Of a stretch of 9,089 nt of DNA, positions 5,875 to 9,089 are shown piece by piece. The stretch's first letter is position 1; each line of letters starts with the position of its first letter. Both the position numbers and the translations under genes were made by a program. The stretch is from Catenibacterium sp. co_0103. GTDB lineage: Bacteria > Bacillota_I > Bacilli_A > Erysipelotrichales > Coprobacillaceae. The stretch covers positions 1 through 9,089 of the forward strand of contig NZ_RCYB01000080.1 of NCBI RefSeq assembly GCF_004168205.1, read 5' to 3'. The notes under the pieces are model-generated. The model had not been told where the DNA came from. It saw nothing but the letters and a program-made list of their open reading frames with translations, and searched no databases.

Positions 5875-6736
5875 CTATCATACCCACACATATCGCTGTG
5901 GACATGCAGTAGGAAATGAATATGAAATGATAGAAGCAGCATTACATGAAGGCTATCAAGAAATAGGCATGAGCTGTCATATCGCTTTACCTCATTACCG
6001 TTCTCATCTTTTTCATTCACTTCCTTCAATTCGTTCTATTCAAGGTCTTAAATCATGTATAGGTGCTTTTTTAAGAAATGGTCCTAAGATGCGTATGCCT
6101 TATGATGAAAAAGAAGATTATCTAGATGCGCTTAATAACTGTCAGAAGCATTTTCACTATATCAAGATATATAAGGGATTTGAGGCAGAATACTTCGAAG
6201 ACTACCTAGATTACTATCAGAACTTATTAAGCTCTGGAGAAGTTGATTATTTGATTCTAGGGCATCATTTCCATAAACATAGCATCCATGACTGTTACTA
6301 TGGAAGAAAGAATCTTACAAAAAAAGATTTACTCAATTATGTCGAAGAATTAGAAAAAGCCATGGATACTGGACTATTCACTTACATTGCCCATCCAGAT
6401 CTCTTTTTAATGGGATATGGGAAAATAGACGATGTCAGTAAAGAAGTCATCTTACGTATATGTAAGAAGGCAAAAGCCACACACACCCCTCTAGAACTTA
6501 ATGCAGGAGGTGTACGTAAAGGTGAAGTGAAGATGAATGGGAAGGATGTTTATCCTTATGCCAATGCCTATTTCTTCCAGATTGCCTCTATGATAGGCAA
6601 TGATATTATTCTTGGATTAGATGCTCATTCACCTGAACAACTCAGCTGCGAGATGTATCATTACATAGAAAAACTAGCTAAAGAATTTCATCTTCATGTT
6701 CTTGATCACATCGAATTCAAGAAAGGAAAACAATAG
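5858..6736 (+). CDS. PHP-domain phosphoesterase, histidinol-phosphatase (HisJ)-like
   Basis: 292-residue PHP-family metallo-phosphoesterase resembling HisJ-type histidinol phosphatases, which remove phosphate from L-histidinol phosphate in histidine synthesis. Metal-site motifs are in order: NYHTHTYRCGH (6-16), SCHIALPH (39-46), GFEAEY (107-112), LGHHFHKH (134-141), AHPDLF (178-183), ELNAGG (213-218) and GLDAHSPEQL (253-262). AGGAAG (5846-5851) places the start at 5858, 17 nt inside truA. An upstream in-frame ATG at 5786 lies deep within truA and would add 24 residues with no PHP similarity. No histidine-pathway gene is near, so the substrate could be another phosphomonoester; the family call is firm and the exact substrate is not. 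The gene is last in the ecf-truA operon and is followed by a hairpin. Confidence 0.82.
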   Translation: MKKMINYHTHTYRCGHAVGNEYEMIEAALHEGYQEIGMSCHIALPHYRSHLFHSLPSIRSIQGLKSCIGAFLRNGPKMRMPYDEKEDYLDALNNCQKHFHYIKIYKGFEAEYFEDYLDYYQNLLSSGEVDYLILGHHFHKHSIHDCYYGRKNLTKKDLLNYVEELEKAMDTGLFTYIAHPDLFLMGYGKIDDVSKEVILRICKKAKATHTPLELNAGGVRKGEVKMNGKDVYPYANAYFFQIASMIGNDIILGLDAHSPEQLSCEMYHYIEKLAKEFHLHVLDHIEFKKGKQ

Positions 6737-6764
6737 AAAAATTCAAGAGAATTTTTCCTTTAAT
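6722..6764 (+). terminator. Hairpin terminator after the PHP gene, two alternative stems
   Basis: GAAAAATTC (6736-6744) and GAATTTTTC (6749-6757) form a perfect 9-bp stem with loop AAGA, followed by the weak tail CTTTAAT. A mutually exclusive 9-bp pairing also exists between AAAGGAAAA (6722-6730) and TTTTCCTTT (6753-6761). It separates the ecf operon from the rplM promoter. The short U-tract suggests incomplete termination. Confidence 0.6.
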
Positions 6765-6766
6765 CA

Positions 6767-6794
6767 TTGACAAAAGTGCGAGTGTTGCTATAAT
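6767..6794 (+). promoter_or_regulatory. Strong sigma-A promoter of rplM-rpsI
   Basis: Perfect TTGACA (6767-6772) and perfect TATAAT (6789-6794) with a 16-bp spacer. Transcription would start near 6801, leaving a leader of roughly 150 nt before rplM. Confidence 0.9.
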
Positions 6795-6800
6795 AAGATT

Positions 6801-6940
6801 GTTCTGTTCGAGGGGTATTACACCTTGATACAAGAATGCATGAGTTTGTTTGTTCAGGAAACAGTCTGACCCTTATCAACGGACAATACGTTTCCCTGGA
6901 TAAAATCATTTTAAAAAGACCCCGGTAAGGTTATTTTAAA
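6801..6940 (+). promoter_or_regulatory. Structured rplM leader, candidate r-protein autoregulatory element
   Basis: The leader is unusually long for this window and can fold. CAGGAAAC (6855-6862) pairs with GTTTCCCTG (6890-6898) with one bulged base. Inside it GTCTG (6864-6868) pairs with CGGAC (6880-6884). A smaller stem is CGAGG (6809-6813) with CCTTG (6823-6827). The loop bases TATCAA (6874-6879) are complementary to TTGATA (6825-6830), allowing a long-range contact that competes with the small stem. Leaders before rplM are known to serve L13 feedback control in Firmicutes. Whether this is that class (Rfam L13 leader) cannot be settled by eye. Confidence 0.5.
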
Positions 6941-6953
6941 AGGAGAAAAAAGA

Positions 6954-7388
6954 ATGAGACAAACAACAATGGCTAAAGAAGCCACAATTGAAAGAAAATG
7001 GTATGTTGTAGATGCAACTGGTCTTACATTAGGTCGTTTAGCATCTCAGGTTGCTACAGTATTAAGAGGTAAGAACAAGCCTACTTATACTCCACATGTA
7101 GACACTGGTGACTATGTAGTTATCATCAATGCAGAAAAAGTAGTAATGACAGGTAAGAAGTTAGACAAGGTGAAGTACTATCACCATTCTGGATTCTTAG
7201 GTGGTTTAAAAGTTAAAACTGCTAGACAGTTCCAGGAACAGAATCCAACTGGATTCGTAGAAACTGCCATCAAAGGTATGCTTCCACACAACACTCTTGG
7301 CAGACAGCAGGCTAAGAAATTATTTGTTTATGCTGGTAGTGAACATCCACATGCTGCTCAGAAACCAGTAGAATTAAAGTTAAAGTAG
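6954..7388 (+). CDS. rplM: 50S ribosomal protein L13
   Basis: 144 residues, close to the usual 142-147. L13 is an early-assembling large-subunit protein that binds 23S rRNA. Family blocks: [20 protein letters not shown] (12-31), [20 protein letters not shown] (39-58), [14 protein letters not shown] (105-118) and [14 protein letters not shown] (125-138). The N-terminus MRQTTMAK matches the Firmicute pattern MRTTxMA, and AAGGAG lies 8 nt ahead, fixing this start over the internal ATG six codons in. It is transcribed with rpsI from the promoter at 6767-6794, behind the structured leader. Confidence 0.97.
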   Translation: MRQTTMAKEATIERKWYVVDATGLTLGRLASQVATVLRGKNKPTYTPHVDTGDYVVIINAEKVVMTGKKLDKVKYYHHSGFLGGLKVKTARQFQEQNPTGFVETAIKGMLPHNTLGRQQAKKLFVYAGSEHPHAAQKPVELKLK

Positions 7389-7400
7389 GAGGAAGAATAA

Positions 7401-7793
7401 ATGGCAAACGTACAGTACAGAGGAACAGGTCGTAGAAAATCTTCAGTAGCTCGTGTTATCTTAACACCAGGTACTGGTAAATGCGAAATCAACGGTAAGG
7501 CTGCTAAGGAATACCTTCCTTCAGACGTATTATTAATGATCGTTGACCAGCCATTAGAATTAACTGGTACAAAGGATAAGTTCGATGTAAAAGTTAATGT
7601 TAATGGTGGAGGTATCTCAGGTCAGGCTGGTGCTATCCGTCATGGTATCGCAAGAGCTTTACTTGAAGCTGGTTCTGATTACAGACCAACATTAAAGGCT
7701 GCTGGCTTATTAACTCGTGATTCAAGAGTTAAAGAACGTAAGAAATACGGTCTTAAAAAAGCAAGACGTGCTCCACAGTTCTCAAAGAGATAA
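7401..7793 (+). CDS. rpsI: 30S ribosomal protein S9
   Basis: 130 residues, the standard length. S9 is a small-subunit head protein whose extended C-terminal tail reaches the P-site tRNA. Visible: [12 protein letters not shown] (8-19), the signature [19 protein letters not shown] (69-87), [20 protein letters not shown] (104-123) and the conserved basic end PQFSKR. Its ribosome binding site AGGAGGAA (7387-7394) overlaps the rplM stop codon and the gap is 12 nt, so the pair is co-transcribed and probably translationally coupled. A strong terminator follows. Confidence 0.97.
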   Translation: MANVQYRGTGRRKSSVARVILTPGTGKCEINGKAAKEYLPSDVLLMIVDQPLELTGTKDKFDVKVNVNGGGISGQAGAIRHGIARALLEAGSDYRPTLKAAGLLTRDSRVKERKKYGLKKARRAPQFSKR

Positions 7794-7823
7794 TATTATT
7801 TATCACTTATTACAAGAGACATT

Positions 7824-7853
7824 CAAAAACTCCCTTTTGGGAGTTTTTGTTTT
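7824..7853 (+). terminator. Strong terminator after rpsI
   Basis: CAAAAACTCCC (7824-7834) and GGGAGTTTTTG (7839-7849) pair perfectly over 11 bp with a TTTT loop, followed by TTTT. The A-rich 5' arm also gives U-rich sequence on the other strand, so it could act in both directions. Confidence 0.92.
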
Positions 7854-7931
7854 ACCTTAAAATAGAGTTTTTGAACTTTGCTAGATACTGTCTAACAAAA
7901 CATATTAAATTTTTCTCAGATAAAAAGGTAG

Positions 7932-7960
7932 TTTACATCTCTTTCCTAAATCGCTACAAT
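7932..7960 (+). promoter_or_regulatory. Sigma-A-like promoter of the TSUP permease
   Basis: TTTACA (7932-7937) and TACAAT (7955-7960) with a 17-bp spacer, five of six consensus bases in each. The start near 7967 gives a leader of about 43 nt. It lies just after the rpsI terminator, so the permease gene is a separate unit. Confidence 0.75.
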
Positions 7961-8009
7961 AGAAAATCGAGGTATTCACCTCTTATATCTTATGTAAAGG
8001 AAAAGGAAA

Positions 8010-8756
8010 ATGGGAATTTATTTCATTGTATGTCCGTTAGTCTTTCTAGCGGGCTTTGTAGATTCAATTGCAGGTGGGGGAGGTCTAATTTCGCTTCCAG
8101 CCTATATGTTTGCAGGAATACCAGTACACGCTGCAATTGCGACAAATAAGCTATCATCATCAACAGGCACTGTTGTATCGACTGCAAGACTTATTAAGAA
8201 TAAAAAAGTAGATTGGGGATTTGTACCAGGAACAGTCATTGGCGCACTCATTGGTTCTGTCGCAGGCGCAAATCTTACACTCATTATGAGTGATCATATT
8301 TTAAAGATGGTACTAGTTGTTCTTTTACCAGTTGTCGTAATCTGTGTATTAAAAGATAAGAATATGGATGTAGAAGTTCCAGTGGGAATGACAAAGACTA
8401 AACAGTATTTGATTGCGATTGTGTGCTCATTTGTGATTGGCTGCTATGATGGATTCTATGGTCCAGGGACAGGTACATTCTTATTACTAGTATTTACTAA
8501 GTTTGCGAAAATGCCAATAGATAAGGCAACAGGAAATGTAAAGGTAGTAAATCTATCTTCAAACATTTCAGCATTAGTCACATTTATCTTAGCAGGAAAG
8601 ATTTTATGGGGATTAGGACTTGCTGCTTCATGCTTTAGTATTGCAGGACATTATGTAGGTGCTGGAATGATTGTGAATAACGGTTCTAAGATTATTAAAC
8701 CAGTCATTCCAATTGTATTAGTATTATTAATTATTAAAGTTGTATCAGGAATATAG
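8010..8756 (+). CDS. TSUP-family (TauE/SafE-like) membrane permease
   Basis: 248-residue polytopic membrane protein of the TSUP family (formerly DUF81). Members move small organic or sulfur-containing anions such as sulfite, sulfoacetate or related compounds. The family's internal repeat is visible: GFVDSIAGGGGLISLPAY (15-32) followed by ATNKLSSSTGT (44-54), and GCYDGFYGPGTGTFLLL (144-160) followed by KATGNVKVVNLSSN (172-185). Hydrophobic segments lie near 3-22, 24-38, 70-90, 97-115, 133-152, 154-166, 185-203, 205-222 and 231-247. The start is supported by AAAGGAAAAGG (7996-8006) and the promoter at 7932-7960. No sulfur-metabolism or other partner gene adjoins it, so the substrate is unknown. 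Length is typical. Confidence 0.88.
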   Translation: MGIYFIVCPLVFLAGFVDSIAGGGGLISLPAYMFAGIPVHAAIATNKLSSSTGTVVSTARLIKNKKVDWGFVPGTVIGALIGSVAGANLTLIMSDHILKMVLVVLLPVVVICVLKDKNMDVEVPVGMTKTKQYLIAIVCSFVIGCYDGFYGPGTGTFLLLVFTKFAKMPIDKATGNVKVVNLSSNISALVTFILAGKILWGLGLAASCFSIAGHYVGAGMIVNNGSKIIKPVIPIVLVLLIIKVVSGI

Positions 8757-8762
8757 TATTAA

Positions 8763-8806
8763 AAGGACTGAACTCAATAATGGATTCAGTCCTTAATATA
8801 TGTTTT
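8763..8806 (+). terminator. Hairpin terminator after the permease
   Basis: AAGGACTGAA (8763-8772) and TTCAGTCCTT (8785-8794) form a perfect 10-bp stem with a 12-nt loop. The stem can be lengthened by TATTAA/AATATA past a 2-nt bulge. The tail (AATATATGTTTTCTT) is U-rich but not a clean run. The loop bases are complementary to a site just downstream. Confidence 0.65.
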
Positions 8807-8814
8807 CTTATTGA

Positions 8815-8850
8815 GCATTCTTTACTTTATAAGAAAAATAAGTAAAATGC
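8815..8850. repeat. Imperfect inverted repeat between the permease and the IS
   Basis: GCAT (8815-8818) plus TTTACTT (8821-8827) pairs with AAGTAAA (8840-8846) plus ATGC (8847-8850): 11 bp with a 2-nt bulge and a 12-nt AT-rich loop. No gene is seen here. It may be a second, leftward or bidirectional terminator, or a remnant of an inserted element. Confidence 0.4.
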
Positions 8851-8890
8851 AAGATTACAGTCCATCAAGGATAGGCATCTGATTCCAATG

Positions 8891-8948
8891 TGATAATGTC
8901 TCAATGTATCCAAGTTGATAATGTCCCAATTGGGACATTATCAACTTG
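8891..8948. repeat. IS terminal repeats: two direct copies and a 38-bp perfect palindrome
   Basis: TGATAATGTC(T/C)CAAT occurs at 8891-8905 and again at 8916-8930, a 25-bp step. The second copy is the left half of a perfect, loopless 38-bp palindrome (8911-8948, centre 8929/8930), whose right half carries the motif inverted. Its position just upstream of a transposase start suggests transposase binding sites at an element's end. Confidence 0.7.
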
Positions 8949-8965
8949 CCGTGTTAAACTATAAC
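8938..8965 (+). promoter_or_regulatory. Weak candidate transposase promoter
   Basis: TTATCA (8938-8943) and TATAAC (8960-8965) with a 16-bp spacer. The -35 lies in the right arm of the 38-bp palindrome, so a protein bound there would block it. A start near 8972 would leave almost no leader. Confidence 0.35.
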
Positions 8966-8981
8966 CTCCATGGGAGGTTAT
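8961..8981 (+). promoter_or_regulatory. Hairpin masking the transposase ribosome binding site
   Basis: ATAACCTCC (8961-8969) and GGAGGTTAT (8973-8981) are perfect 9-bp arms around a 3-nt loop. The right arm contains the ribosome binding site GGGAGG (8972-8977) and ends one base before the ATG at 8983. Any transcript entering from outside would carry the full hairpin and be poorly translated. A transcript starting near 8972 would lack the left arm. Confidence 0.6.
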
Positions 8982-8982
8982 T

Positions 8983-9089
8983 ATGAGAAAGGTTGAATTG
9001 AGAATGAATGAGCAGAATAAATATGAAATAATTAAGAAGCTTGTAGACACAAATGGAAACAAGAAGAGAGCAGCTACTAAGCTTGGCTG
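8983..9089 (+). CDS. IS1202-like transposase, N-terminal fragment (runs off the window)
   Basis: Only the first 35 codons are present, from ATG at 8983 to the window end, with no stop. The visible protein begins MRKVELRMNEQNKYEIIKKL and continues through VDTNGNKKRAATKLG. This is the opening of the helix-turn-helix region seen in IS1202/ISNCY-type DDE transposases, which act on their own terminal repeats. The start is supported by GGGAGG (8972-8977) five bases upstream. The catalytic domain is outside the window, so it is unknown whether the gene is intact. The family call rests on the N-terminal pattern and on the repeat-rich end before it; another HTH recombinase is possible but less likely. 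Confidence 0.7.
   Translation, partial: MRKVELRMNEQNKYEIIKKLVDTNGNKKRAATKLG

Larger units (their letters stand above)
8891..9089 (+). mobile_element. Left end of an IS1202-like (ISNCY) insertion sequence, cut by the window edge
   Basis: The repeats at 8891-8948 and the transposase start at 8983 together form an insertion-sequence left end reading rightward. The exact outer border is uncertain; it could lie a few bases left of 8891 or within the repeat block. No target duplication can be checked because the right end is outside the window. It sits in the intergenic space after the permease and breaks no visible gene. Confidence 0.65.

Noticed and set aside
7974..8000. ATTCACC...TGTAAAGG before the permease, similar to the paralog boxes
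   Set aside because: It lies downstream of the promoter, the spacing differs by one base, and the right half is the ribosome binding site of the permease gene.
7847..8149. Forward open frame of 100 codons starting in the rpsI terminator
   Set aside because: Its start is in the terminator stem, it spans the permease promoter and it overlaps the permease start in another frame; Cys/Arg/Ser-rich nonsense composition.
8102..8284. Reverse-strand open frame inside the permease gene
   Set aside because: Antisense shadow of a clear TSUP gene, with no start signals.
1..9089. CRISPR arrays, tRNA or rRNA genes
   Set aside because: No regularly spaced repeats, no tRNA-like cloverleaf or T-loop sequence and no rRNA-like stretches were seen on either strand.

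Overview
The window is AT-rich DNA with strong AGGAGG-type ribosome binding sites, sigma-A-like promoters and T-tailed terminator hairpins, as in a low-GC Firmicute. Protein style and the ecfA1-ecfA2-ecfT-truA-rplM-rpsI order suggest a gut member of the Erysipelotrichia/Coprobacillaceae type. That placement is an inference from gene order and sequence style, not from a marker search.

Left part (1-2649): an accessory-looking stretch. It starts with a possible insertion-sequence end, followed by three paralogous small helical, lysine/glutamate-rich proteins of unknown function (309-659, 674-1018, 1185-1709). The first two form a tandem pair ended by a clear terminator. The third stands alone and carries an extra N-terminal region. 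The promoters of copy 1 and copy 3 share an upstream box at exactly the same distance from matching -35/-10 elements, so the family appears to be co-regulated. An RpiR-type regulator with a SIS sugar-phosphate domain follows, with an inverted repeat around its own -10 box.

Centre (2690-6736): a tightly overlapped operon for the energising module of an ECF vitamin/micronutrient transporter (EcfA1, EcfA2, EcfT), then tRNA pseudouridine synthase TruA and a PHP-family phosphoesterase resembling histidinol phosphatase HisJ. Every junction inside this operon overlaps.

Right-centre (6737-7853): a strong promoter, a roughly 150-nt structured leader, then rplM-rpsI (L13, S9) and a strong terminator. 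In Bacillus the ecf-truA genes sit between rplQ and rplM-rpsI. Here the upstream neighbour is the RpiR/paralog block and the PHP gene is inserted before rplM.

Right end (7854-9089): a TSUP (TauE/SafE-like) membrane permease with its own promoter, several hairpins, and the left end of an IS1202-like (ISNCY) insertion sequence cut by the window edge. Its terminal region holds a perfect 38-bp palindrome plus a third copy of the same motif, and a hairpin that would hide the transposase ribosome binding site.

The most promising undescribed item is the three-member small-protein family with its shared promoter architecture. No function can be assigned to it from sequence alone.
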